Shown here piece by piece: positions 43,065-50,905 of a stretch of 62,456 nucleotides of DNA. Location of the stretch: NCBI GenBank assembly GCA_902797055.1, contig CADBRT010000075.1:1-62456 (forward strand), written 5' to 3'. The notes under the pieces are model-generated. The model was not told where the DNA came from, searched no databases, and saw nothing but the letters and a program-made list of their open reading frames with translations. Position numbers and translations under genes: made by a program. Position 1 is the first letter of the stretch. Each line of letters starts with the position of its first letter. Source of the DNA: an uncultured Spirochaetaceae bacterium. Lineage in GTDB: Bacteria; Spirochaetota; Spirochaetia; Treponematales; Treponemataceae.

Positions 43065-44381
43065 TCAGTTTTTATATAACGAAATAATCTGACTTATCGG
43101 GATACGGGACGGACAGACGGAGTTACACAGGGAACAGTCAAGACACAAGACGGAACTCTCCTGCAATCCCACCGGGTGAATGGAAGTGTCATCGTGTTTT
43201 AAGGTTCTACCCTGCAATAACGCGTCAACAAGCAAGTCCGGAGATAGCTGTTCCGGACAAACACTCCTGCATTTGCCGCATTTAATACAGGGAACGAACA
43301 TCTGATTGAACAGTTCTATGTTCGGCACACACAGAACAGACTTAACCCCTGACGTAACAGGCGTGTCCAAATCGGTAATTGCAGTACCGCAGAGCATGCC
43401 GTTGACGATGATTTTCCCCGGCTTGATTTTAAAGCCGCCGCATTGCATGCACAGAGAGCGGAATGTTGTACCGATTTTTACCTTCAGAATTGCGGAGGAA
43501 CGCAGACAGCTGCCTCCTATGTGTACGAACCGGTCTGTAATCGGCTTCGCAAGAACGACAGCTTCATACACTTCATACACCGTTGAAGCATCGACAAACA
43601 GAGAGTTGATGTTGATGTCGCCGAAATATTCGGTCTGTGTATTTTTTACGGCCTTTTTAATGGCTTTGACAATCGGTGTGACATATCCGACCGGATAGCG
43701 GTTGTTGTCTATCTCTATATTGAGTGTTGCAAATTCACTGACAAGCGCATTGTCTATGGTAACGGAGTTCTTTTTGGGGCTTAAAAACACGATACCCTGA
43801 GCCTGAATCAGGTGCGCCAGAACGGCAGCGCCTTCTACAACTTCGTTTGTGCACTGTTGGCCTATGAACGTATCCGTCAGACGGCTCGGATCTTCGTCGA
43901 ACAAGCGGACGACGAGATATCTTTCGTGTTTCATGCGGCAGCGCAGAATTTCATGCACCAAAGAAGATTCCGCTAAAAAGGTATTTTTTACACCTTTGGT
44001 AAGCAGGAGCTTCAGTATTTCATCTGGGGATAAATTCCGCCACGCCTGCTTCTCCTGTTTTTTTCCGCAGTAGGAGAAAGAACCGGTTAGTTTTATCCGT
44101 ACACCTTTGCCGGTGCGTCCGTTTGGGAGTTGACAGCGGACAATATCCTCCACAACACCGGGAACAGATGCTGTAATAGCGGCGTTGACACCTCGGCTGT
44201 CCGTTATGGGCATCGCTATAATCTGACCTTCTTTCACAAAGTCGCCTGTCTGTACAAGACATTTGTAGGACGGGGACGATGACTGTTCATATGGAATTAT
44301 TACAGCCCTGGGTAAAAAGGCAGAAACACAGGTGTTATAATCACCAATATCGTTTCTGGCAATAGTAGGCATACTTTTCAT
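43065..44381 (-). CDS. rnfC: Rnf complex subunit C-like iron-sulfur protein
   Basis: A 438-residue soluble subunit. Two [4Fe-4S] motifs are intact near the C-terminus: C365-x2-C368-x2-C371-x3-C375P and C413-x2-C416-x2-C419-x3-C423P. The SLBB-like region HIGGSCLRSS-IL and a lipoyl-like N-terminal PxxxxVxxGDxVxxGQxI block (LVQTGDFVKEGQIIAMP) are normal. In true RnfC, a Gly-rich NADH/FMN loop (GxGGAGFPT) and the NGAECEPY motif follow near residue 120-160; here the matching stretch reads KLLLTKGVKNTFLAESSL then LVVRLFDEDPS, with neither motif. It may not use NADH. Starts with ATGA overlap with the upstream gene. Confidence 0.85.
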   Translation of the reverse strand: MKSMPTIARNDIGDYNTCVSAFLPRAVIIPYEQSSSPSYKCLVQTGDFVKEGQIIAMPITDSRGVNAAITASVPGVVEDIVRCQLPNGRTGKGVRIKLTGSFSYCGKKQEKQAWRNLSPDEILKLLLTKGVKNTFLAESSLVHEILRCRMKHERYLVVRLFDEDPSRLTDTFIGQQCTNEVVEGAAVLAHLIQAQGIVFLSPKKNSVTIDNALVSEFATLNIEIDNNRYPVGYVTPIVKAIKKAVKNTQTEYFGDININSLFVDASTVYEVYEAVVLAKPITDRFVHIGGSCLRSSAILKVKIGTTFRSLCMQCGGFKIKPGKIIVNGMLCGTAITDLDTPVTSGVKSVLCVPNIELFNQMFVPCIKCGKCRSVCPEQLSPDLLVDALLQGRTLKHDDTSIHPVGLQESSVLCLDCSLCNSVCPSRIPISQIISLYKN

Positions 44382-45802
44382 GTTCTTATCCTTCCAAAAC
44401 TGTTATACACAGCGTTCAAAACCAAAGGCACACAAAGAGCCAACAGAATGACAAGCAGGACGATGATGTCGCCAGAGTCTTTGGCTGATATTCCTCCATT
44501 ATACGACACAATCACGTTTCTGTCCTGTACGGCAAGGAATTTCTCCACAGCCGGATAGTCCAAGGCCATTATCTGCTTTTCTATGGCATGTCTGAATGCC
44601 GCATCATAGACTAAAACAGTCTCTTCTGATGTTTTGATGCCTTTTTCGGTATTAGCATATCTCTTTATGCGTATCTTGTCACCATCTTTTACAGTGCCAG
44701 CATCGCCGGCAGACTGCGCATTGAGGTTCCGGTACGGAAAGGTCACCGTTTCCCATGCCCACTCATTGAAATCCCCAATCGTAGGCAGGGCAGTAGAATC
44801 GCTTCCATGTTCTGATGGGGCCGGAATGGCTACTGCATCAGAAGCAGGCTCTGTCGAAAACGGAGCGTCAAGAAGGAACAAAAACAGAAACAGGAGGATG
44901 GGGACTGTCAGACAAAGGAGATAATGAACATTCTTCTGGGTCATTATCTGGATATGTCTCGCTTTAAATATCAATGAAAACGAAAAGGAATACCGTTCGT
45001 GCAGAAGCTTGCTGTATTCCCTCAGCAACAGGATAACAGCAGCGGAAGATGCCAGAACAAGGACGGAAAGCAAACCGCAGCGTACCGAAACCGCAAAGAA
45101 AATCACGAAGGATGCGCAGAGCAGCACGTCAATGTAGATATTGCATATGACGACTGACAAAGCACCGCCCCTGTCCCATATCTTTTGAGGCAGATACAGA
45201 GCGAACAGGAAAAGACAAACTCCGCACGCAACCCCGTAATTGGGGACCGAAAAAGAAAGCATGATCGGAAATACGGCCGGTCCTGCAAAAAAAGGCCGTT
45301 TCGGAGAGACAAGTGTCAAAAGCCCGAAAACGGCAGCCGTAACGACCGGAATCAAAAAAGGATACGTCCTCTGTCTATCAAGTCCTGCATGGACGTGCGT
45401 CTCTTTCACAAGCCGCTTCAAGGCTGTTTCAGCGTTTTTTGCACAGGAATCTGGAATGTAAAAGAGATTGAACTTTGCTTCTCTATCGGTAAAATACCCC
45501 ATCCTGTCGGATATATACGTCGATGCGCCGGACGAGTCCCTTGCAGCCATCAAAAAAGGTGATGAAACAGGTATGTCCTGCACAGATCGACTGATTACAT
45601 CACTACAGCCAGCTTCGGCAAGGCAGGTCAGAACCTTTTCCTCCGGCACCGAGTTTTCCACGTAAAAAACCCGGTATTCATTCCATATTCTTGAAACAGG
45701 AGAACTTCTAAAAACGATGAGAGAGAGCACAGTTATGAAGATTACAGCAATGCAGAGGACGCTTTTTGCCGAGATTTTCAGACCTTGTTCAATGCGAATC
45801 AT
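44378..45802 (-). CDS. Unidentified Rnf-operon membrane protein
   Basis: I do not recognise this 474-residue protein. It has an N-terminal membrane helix (about residues 14-32), a polar outside domain of about 110 residues (VFYVENSVPEEKVLTCLAEAG, then RMGYFTDREAKFNLFYIPDSC), a central block of about seven helices (about 147-310), a second polar domain of about 125 residues (FNEWAWETVTFPYRNLNAQ), and one last helix near 447-465. ATG 45802 lies one base after the stop of the PAP2-like gene, and the end overlaps rnfC by four bases (ATGA), so it is translated in step with the Rnf genes. It could be a complex-specific subunit. Confidence 0.7.
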   Translation of the reverse strand: MIRIEQGLKISAKSVLCIAVIFITVLSLIVFRSSPVSRIWNEYRVFYVENSVPEEKVLTCLAEAGCSDVISRSVQDIPVSSPFLMAARDSSGASTYISDRMGYFTDREAKFNLFYIPDSCAKNAETALKRLVKETHVHAGLDRQRTYPFLIPVVTAAVFGLLTLVSPKRPFFAGPAVFPIMLSFSVPNYGVACGVCLFLFALYLPQKIWDRGGALSVVICNIYIDVLLCASFVIFFAVSVRCGLLSVLVLASSAAVILLLREYSKLLHERYSFSFSLIFKARHIQIMTQKNVHYLLCLTVPILLFLFLFLLDAPFSTEPASDAVAIPAPSEHGSDSTALPTIGDFNEWAWETVTFPYRNLNAQSAGDAGTVKDGDKIRIKRYANTEKGIKTSEETVLVYDAAFRHAIEKQIMALDYPAVEKFLAVQDRNVIVSYNGGISAKDSGDIIVLLVILLALCVPLVLNAVYNSFGRIRT

Positions 45803-45803
45803 C

Positions 45804-46280
45804 TCAAAGCACGCTGAATGCAAGACCTATGAAGAAACCTAGCAGACAGCCGATTGCCACTTCAGCCGGTGTGTGTCCCTGCACTTCCTTTATTGGTTTA
45901 AAATCAATGATTTCTTTCTGTGCCAAGGTATTTCCAATCTTGTTGAGCATTTTTGCCTGAATACCGTTGGCACGTCTGACGCCGACAGCATCCCTGATGG
46001 TTATCAGGAAGAATCCGAGCGACAAAATGAACACATCGCTGTCGATGCCGGAATGGAAACCAATTGTTGTGCAAAGTGTGGAAACGAGGGAGGAATGGCT
46101 TGAAGGCATGCTGCCTGTACGCCAGAACATCAGTTCGAACAGTTCCTTTACGCTGTGCACCTTACCGGAAAACAGCTTGATAAATGTTTTTATCATCTGT
46201 GCACACAGCCAACTGAAAATACAGGAAAGCAGAACTGGATTTGAGAAAAATAAACGAATCTGCTCTCGCGCGGTCAACAT
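45804..46280 (-). CDS. Divergent PAP2-family membrane protein (YuiD/DUF212 type)
   Basis: A 158-residue protein with four to five helices. The motif RTGSMPSSHSSLVSTL (about residues 50-65) corresponds to the SGxxPSSHxA block of PAP2-related phosphatases, and VQGHTPAEVAIGCLLGF (about 133-149) to the GxHxxxxVxxG block; together they define the small divergent PAP2 (YuiD-like) group. The activity of these proteins is not known. It is the first gene of the operon that contains rnfCDGEAB, 1 bp upstream of the next gene. Divergent from the rluA-type gene. Confidence 0.82.
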   Translation of the reverse strand: MLTAREQIRLFFSNPVLLSCIFSWLCAQMIKTFIKLFSGKVHSVKELFELMFWRTGSMPSSHSSLVSTLCTTIGFHSGIDSDVFILSLGFFLITIRDAVGVRRANGIQAKMLNKIGNTLAQKEIIDFKPIKEVQGHTPAEVAIGCLLGFFIGLAFSVL

Positions 46281-46286
46281 AATTCT

Positions 46287-46314
46287 ATTTTACGTTATTG
46301 GAGGGTTTTGTCTA
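46287..46314 (-). promoter_or_regulatory. Promoter of the PAP2-like/rnf operon, predicted leaderless
   Basis: Minus strand: TAGACA (46314-46309), 16-bp spacer, TAAAAT (46292-46287), then 6 nt to ATG 46280. Confidence 0.5.
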
Positions 46315-46338
46315 GTAGCGGACATTCTTTTTTTGTTC

Positions 46339-46344
46339 TATTAT
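46339..46344 (+). promoter_or_regulatory. -10 box of rluA-type gene, predicted leaderless
   Basis: TATTAT ends 8 nt before ATG 46353. No convincing -35 at the right distance and no Shine-Dalgarno sequence. Confidence 0.35.
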
Positions 46345-46352
46345 TTGAGTAT

Positions 46353-47318
46353 ATGGACTTTACCGACTTTCGCGCAGGAGCAGATGACGAGGGGAAACGC
46401 TTGGACAAAATCACTCGCGTACTGCTGCCGCCCCAAACAGGTTGTTTTGAAGCTATCCGCAAACGGCTTGTCCGCCTGAACGGAAAGAAAACCGCTCCTG
46501 ATGTACGGGTTAAAGACGGCGATGTCATCAACATTGCGTCTTTTCTGTTGTCATCGGAAGTTCCAGAAACAACAGCATGCCCAACGATACACTTCGAGGA
46601 TTGCTTCCGCAACGAACATATTCGCATCATATATAAACCCCGTGGAATCAATGTCCAGAATGCCGTTGCCGGAGAAATGAGCATCGCAAGTGCCATAAAA
46701 CAGGAAGCTCAGGCTCAAGGCATGCAATCCCTGTCATTCTGCCCTGCTCCGCTCCACAGACTTGACGCCAACACGACGGGACTCCTTGCTGTGTCACAAA
46801 GCGCGGAAGGCGCCAGATGGTTCACTGAGGCCATAAAAATTCATGGTATAGCGAAAACCTATGTCGCGGTGGCAAAGGGCCGCATTCCAAGCAAAACAAC
46901 GTGGACAGATTTATTGCAGGACAGCCCTGTCGAGGCGAGAACCTTCCACACAGTTCGAGTTGTAACGGGACCGTCCTCGGGGGCAAGAAAAGCTGTCACA
47001 ACAGTCATTCCTTTGGCTACAGGAAACTGCAGGGGACAGCCTGTAACGCTTGCCGAATACCAGATAGAAACAGGCAGAAAGCACCAGATTAGGGCGCAGA
47101 GCTCGTTCCACGGTTTCCCGCTCTTTGGCGACAGTGCATACGGCGGCGGCAGCGCCATATCCGATGCAGCCCCCTTCTTCCTGCATGCAGTGCGCATGGG
47201 CTTTCCGGCAGATAACCCGCTGGAGTTACCGCCTTATGTCACCGCAGATATTCCTTCCGATTTTGACAAATTCTTAAATTCTGTCTTGATAAAGTGGAAT
47301 ATTGACCGTATAATCTGA
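46353..47318 (+). CDS. RluA-family pseudouridine synthase (RluC/RluD-like)
   Basis: A 321-residue enzyme that converts uridines of 23S rRNA (or tRNA) to pseudouridine. An S4 domain is seen at about residues 14-65 (RLDKITRVLLPP, VRLNGKKTAPDVRVKDGD). The catalytic motif HRLDANTTGLLAV begins at 135, with Asp138 as the catalytic residue. ETGRKHQIRAQSSFHGFPLFGD (about 245-266) is the second conserved block. The S4 domain suggests RluC/RluD rather than RluA, but the target uridine is not certain. Start ATG 46353, preferred over 46308 for the normal start of the S4 domain and the -10 box upstream. Followed by a promoter for the next gene inside its last codons. Confidence 0.88.
   Translation: MDFTDFRAGADDEGKRLDKITRVLLPPQTGCFEAIRKRLVRLNGKKTAPDVRVKDGDVINIASFLLSSEVPETTACPTIHFEDCFRNEHIRIIYKPRGINVQNAVAGEMSIASAIKQEAQAQGMQSLSFCPAPLHRLDANTTGLLAVSQSAEGARWFTEAIKIHGIAKTYVAVAKGRIPSKTTWTDLLQDSPVEARTFHTVRVVTGPSSGARKAVTTVIPLATGNCRGQPVTLAEYQIETGRKHQIRAQSSFHGFPLFGDSAYGGGSAISDAAPFFLHAVRMGFPADNPLELPPYVTADIPSDFDKFLNSVLIKWNIDRII
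47286..47314 (+). promoter_or_regulatory. Promoter of the P-loop/Asp23-like gene
   Basis: TTGATA (47286-47291), 17-bp spacer, TATAAT (47309-47314), overlapping the end of the previous gene. The leader would be only about 8 nt, without a Shine-Dalgarno sequence. Confidence 0.6.
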
Positions 47319-47328
47319 AGTATCGTAT

Positions 47329-48195
47329 ATGAATCTTTTTACAAAGATTGCCCGGCATGGTATGGTTGTCTATGCCCTTGTCGGTCCCAGCGGAACCGGT
47401 AAAAGTTTCAGGGCAAAACTCATTATGCAACAATATGGACTCTCTGCTCTCATCGATGACGGGCTGCTCATCGCCGATGACAAGATTCTTGCCGGCCGTT
47501 CTGCAAAACACGAAAAGACGTATATGGGAGCTGTACGGATTGCCCTCTTTGACGACAAAGAACACCGGGATTCCGTCGCACGGGTAATCCAAAAAGAGAA
47601 AATAAAGAAGATTCTTATTCTGGGGACAAGTGAAAAAATGGCGCAGAAGATTACAGCACGGCTTCAGCTGCCGCCTCCAGAGAAAATCATCAATATATCG
47701 GAAATCGCAAGCAAGGAAGACATAGAAAAAGCCATTCGGAGCCGCAATACGGAAGGAAAACATGTCATTCCAGTGCCTTCCATCGAGGTAAAACGTTCTT
47801 ATCCGCAGATTTTTGCTGATTCCATGAAAGAATATCTGTCAAAAAAAGGGCTGTTCTTTAAGAAAGGCGGCGTGATGGAAGAAAAGTCCATTGTGACGCC
47901 GGAATTCAGCAAAAAAGGCAGACTTGAAATCTCAGAAGCATCTTTGGCGCAGATGACCATGCACTGTGTACAGCAGTTCTGCACAGACAACGACATAAAG
48001 ATTTCCATACGCAAACTGGTGATTAAAACTGACAAGCAGGGCTACAGATTCATACTTACCATAGATGTGCCGTTCGGCAAGCAGCTCACCGGTATCATGA
48101 GGAAACTCCAACAATATATCATCGACAGCATTGAAACATACACAGGGATATTACTGAAGGAAGTCAGCCTGATAATAGACAAGATAACGGAATAA
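47329..48195 (+). CDS. P-loop NTPase fused to an Asp23/Gls24-like domain
   Basis: A 288-residue protein of two parts. The N-terminal part has a Walker A motif VGPSGTGKS (residues 18-26), then SALIDDGLLIADDKILAG with acids suited to metal binding, and a Rossmann-like ILILGTSEKMAQKI strand; this looks like a nucleotide kinase or small ATPase. The C-terminal part (about 195-285) reads ISEASLAQMTMHCVQQFC, then KTDKQGYRFILTIDVPFGKQL, and ends VSLIIDKI, similar to the Asp23/Gls24 (alkaline shock) domain, which in Firmicutes forms cell-envelope-associated filaments. I have not seen this combination as a named family. The substrate is unknown. Confidence 0.65.
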   Translation: MNLFTKIARHGMVVYALVGPSGTGKSFRAKLIMQQYGLSALIDDGLLIADDKILAGRSAKHEKTYMGAVRIALFDDKEHRDSVARVIQKEKIKKILILGTSEKMAQKITARLQLPPPEKIINISEIASKEDIEKAIRSRNTEGKHVIPVPSIEVKRSYPQIFADSMKEYLSKKGLFFKKGGVMEEKSIVTPEFSKKGRLEISEASLAQMTMHCVQQFCTDNDIKISIRKLVIKTDKQGYRFILTIDVPFGKQLTGIMRKLQQYIIDSIETYTGILLKEVSLIIDKITE

Positions 48196-48198
48196 GGT

Positions 48199-49317
48199 TC
48201 AGTCTTTCGGTTCTGGTTCAAGCACTACTCTGGTTCTGCGCCTGTTCTTTTGAATGCGCTTCACCGGAACACCATGCTCAGAAAGGATTTTCCTGACCGC
48301 ATAGTCAAGTTCTGTACGCTGGGGATTCATCGGAAGCACAAAATTCCTGCACCTTTGCCAAGTGAGTTTGTACAATTCAGCTGCAGTAGTTCCGTCCTTC
48401 ACTTCCATATTCCACTCAGTCAAATCAGATACAAAATCCCGAAGCATGAAGTAAATCTTGTCGCCAAGCCTGCAACCGGGATTGTTTTCAACAAAGCTGT
48501 CCAACGCCTTCATGCTTTCCATATAGTTTTTGGCATACTTTTTGTTTTCAAGCATCAGATTCATCGCCGAAGGCTGCAGATAGGCATATAAATCGGTATC
48601 AATCGCGCTCGAAACGATAGCGTATGAATGGCCGCTGTTTATTATTTTCAAAATCTCCTCTGTCAAACGAGAAGGAGAAACAGGAGAAAGAAGCTGTGCC
48701 GACTGTCTGATTTTTTTCTTCAGGGAAAACGGCAGTTTGCATCCTGTCGTCGAACCGTATTTTACCGCCCGGAGCATTCGCACAGGGTCGTCTACAAAGA
48801 TATGGTCGAGCGGAATAACCGGACGGACAAGCCCTTTTTTTATGTCTTTAACACCGCCTACATAGTCGATGACCTGTTCTTTCAAAGGATCGTAGTATAA
48901 GGCATTGAGTGTGAAATCACGCCTCATGACATCTTCGTCCATTGTACCAAACGCATTTCCGACGGAACCGTCAACAGTTGAACGGAATGTGCTTACTTCA
49001 AATATTTTTTCACCGAAAAAAACATGGACAAGACGGAAGCGTTTTCCAATTATACGTGAATTATGAAAAATCTTTTTAATTTTACTGGGAGTGGCATCTG
49101 TAACGATATCGAAGTCTTTCGGCTTGCGTCCGACCATCAAATCACGAACGGCACCACCAACAATATAAGCAGCAAAACCACTGTCACGCAACCGCGTAAT
49201 TACAAAAATAGCATCTGAATCAATGGAAGATACCACAATGGCATGTTCTTTTTTTGTGTAGATGACCGCCTTTTGGACAGGCCTTCCCTTTGCGTCTGTA
49301 GCGTAACGAATCAGCAC
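48199..49317 (-). CDS. pcnB: Poly(A) polymerase / CCA-adding nucleotidyltransferase family protein (PcnB-like)
   Basis: A class II nucleotidyltransferase of 372 residues. The catalytic block is YIVGGAVRDLMVGRKPKDFDIVT (split here at residue 51), with Gly54-Gly55 and the acids Asp68 and Asp70. RRDFTLNALYYD and DPVRMLRAVKYG are the following head-domain motifs. The C-terminal basic tail RIQKNRRRTRVVLEP is typical of PcnB poly(A) polymerase, but bacterial PcnB and CCA-adding enzymes are hard to separate by eye. Since tRNA-Arg in this window has no encoded CCA, a CCA enzyme must exist somewhere. The start is GTG at 49317. Confidence 0.85.
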   Translation of the reverse strand: MLIRYATDAKGRPVQKAVIYTKKEHAIVVSSIDSDAIFVITRLRDSGFAAYIVGGAVRDLMVGRKPKDFDIVTDATPSKIKKIFHNSRIIGKRFRLVHVFFGEKIFEVSTFRSTVDGSVGNAFGTMDEDVMRRDFTLNALYYDPLKEQVIDYVGGVKDIKKGLVRPVIPLDHIFVDDPVRMLRAVKYGSTTGCKLPFSLKKKIRQSAQLLSPVSPSRLTEEILKIINSGHSYAIVSSAIDTDLYAYLQPSAMNLMLENKKYAKNYMESMKALDSFVENNPGCRLGDKIYFMLRDFVSDLTEWNMEVKDGTTAAELYKLTWQRCRNFVLPMNPQRTELDYAVRKILSEHGVPVKRIQKNRRRTRVVLEPEPKD

Positions 49318-49326
49318 AATGTAACT

Positions 49327-49355
49327 ATTTTAATAATCCGATGTCGATACGTCAA
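49327..49355 (-). promoter_or_regulatory. Promoter of pcnB-like gene, predicted leaderless with GTG start
   Basis: Minus strand: TTGACG (49355-49350), 17-bp spacer, TAAAAT (49332-49327), then 9 nt to the GTG at 49317. No Shine-Dalgarno sequence. Confidence 0.55.
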
Positions 49356-49402
49356 GAGCAGTATTCAGACTTGCCCGGTCCTGCTGTCTACCGGGCGCAA
49401 TG

Positions 49403-49966
49403 CTAACAGTTCTCTATCAAACCTTTGTTTAAAAGCTCCGCTGTTATGCAGTTTACAATAGTCTGAGGATCTTTTTCATTTGTATCGATAACCAGATCTG
49501 CGATGTCTGCATACGCATTGTTGTCAATCCCATAGAACTGTTTGTATCGCTTTGTGTCCTCTCTGTCACGCATTGCGGTGAAGTCCTTTATGGCCTGCAA
49601 GTCACCGCCCTCGCGCTTTAAGATTCTGTTTGCGCGCAGCTCATCGCTTGCAAACAGATACACCTTCAAATCCGCCCTTTCAAGCATCCAGATGGCGAGG
49701 CGGCTTCCGAGAACACAACTTTCCTGTAAAGCGAGCTCCACCTGATGCTTGTCCACATACTTGTCATAGCTGTCGTCTTTTTTAGCGAACTCAATAACCT
49801 GCGGCAGGGAAAGCCCCTTTTCTGCGGCAAGCTGCCTGAATGTATAATTTATGAGTTTGACTCCCAAAGTCTCTGCAAGAAGCGTGCTGACAGTCGTATT
49901 TCCACATCCAGATTTTCCGCTTATAGCGACACGCAGTTCTTTTCCCCCAGGAACTCTATATGACAT
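49403..49966 (-). CDS. Cytidylate kinase-like protein (archaeal-type CMK group)
   Basis: A 187-residue P-loop kinase-like protein. The nucleotide loop is SGKSGCGNTTVS (residues 16-27): the usual Walker A Lys is replaced by Asn23. Archaeal-type cytidylate kinases also deviate here, often with Thr (GSGTTT), so this may be normal for the group. LASRLAIWML-type segments (GSRLAIWMLERADLKVYLFAS, about 95-115) and RREDTKRYKQFYG-like REDTKRYKQFYGID (about 137-150) match CMK-2. Start ATG 49966 has AGGAGG 7 nt upstream. First in a group reading toward pcnB, but pcnB has its own promoter. Confidence 0.75.
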   Translation of the reverse strand: MSYRVPGGKELRVAISGKSGCGNTTVSTLLAETLGVKLINYTFRQLAAEKGLSLPQVIEFAKKDDSYDKYVDKHQVELALQESCVLGSRLAIWMLERADLKVYLFASDELRANRILKREGGDLQAIKDFTAMRDREDTKRYKQFYGIDNNAYADIADLVIDTNEKDPQTIVNCITAELLNKGLIENC

Positions 49967-50035
49967 AAAAATCCTCCTTATCAACCTGTTTCCATTATAC
50001 AGGGTGCAGGAAGATTCTGTCAAATTCAACAGAGT

Positions 50036-50905
50036 TTACTCGACGTTCTTACCCTGTTCACGGATATTTTCAAGCGCATTTTTGGCTTCAACCACCATTG
50101 CACCGACTTCAGTAAACTGATTTTTGCTGCCAATTGTGTTTATCTCACGGTTCGCTTCCTGGCAGATGAAATCTATCCGTTTTCCCGGCACAGAGTCTTC
50201 AAGGCATTCTTTTCTCAATGCCTGCAAATGACTATGTAAACGAATGATTTCCTCATTGATGGTATATTTAATCAGCATTGCGGCTGTTTCTTCCAGAATG
50301 CGGTTTTCATCAACGTGATTGCCCAACAGCTCCGAAAAACGCTGTGTGATGTTTTCCTTGAATTTCTGCTCCATCTTCGGCTGCCATTCCTTAAAAAATG
50401 CAGCGCAGGTATCAAGCGTGTCGAGTTTAGCAAGCAAATCCTTTTTGAGATTTTCACCTTCCCGTGCCCTGTCCGCTATAAACTGAGAGAATACCGACTG
50501 GAAGACAGGCTCAATCTTTGCCCAGTACTGATCCGCGTTATATTCATGGCTTACGGAGAGGACTCCATCCTGTGCAATAATCAGTTCAAGAGGGATATCA
50601 TCCGATTTTTTCCCCAGCACTTCGGCAATCTTTGCAATTTCATCTCTGTACTGCAAAGCCGCCTGCGTGTCTGCCTTGACCACCGCATTTGAAACTGAGT
50701 CTTTTACACGGATGGAAACATCGACTTTTCCACGGGCAATCTTGTCAGCAATTATTTTCCGCAACTTTAATTCAATCGGGTTCAAGAACGGCGGAATATT
50801 GACAGATAAATCCAAAAAACGGGAATTCACAGAGCGGATTTCTACGCTCACCTGTGTACCGTCGACAACTTCTTCCTTATATCCGTATCCGGTCATGCTG
50901 TTCAT
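50036..50905 (-). CDS. yicC: YicC-family endoribonuclease-like protein
   Basis: A 289-residue protein of the YicC family, of which E. coli YicC has been reported to act as an endoribonuclease that promotes small-RNA decay. MNSMTGYGYKEEVVDG, with the conserved SMTGYG start, and the block VNSRFLDLSVNIPPFLNPIE (about 28-47) are clear. The C-terminal region ends with GKRIDFICQEANREINTIGSK, also a family signature. The start overlaps the murC stop by four bases (ATGA-type overlap 50902-50905), so the two are co-translated. cmk-like follows after about 70 bp. Confidence 0.9.
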   Translation of the reverse strand: MNSMTGYGYKEEVVDGTQVSVEIRSVNSRFLDLSVNIPPFLNPIELKLRKIIADKIARGKVDVSIRVKDSVSNAVVKADTQAALQYRDEIAKIAEVLGKKSDDIPLELIIAQDGVLSVSHEYNADQYWAKIEPVFQSVFSQFIADRAREGENLKKDLLAKLDTLDTCAAFFKEWQPKMEQKFKENITQRFSELLGNHVDENRILEETAAMLIKYTINEEIIRLHSHLQALRKECLEDSVPGKRIDFICQEANREINTIGSKNQFTEVGAMVVEAKNALENIREQGKNVE

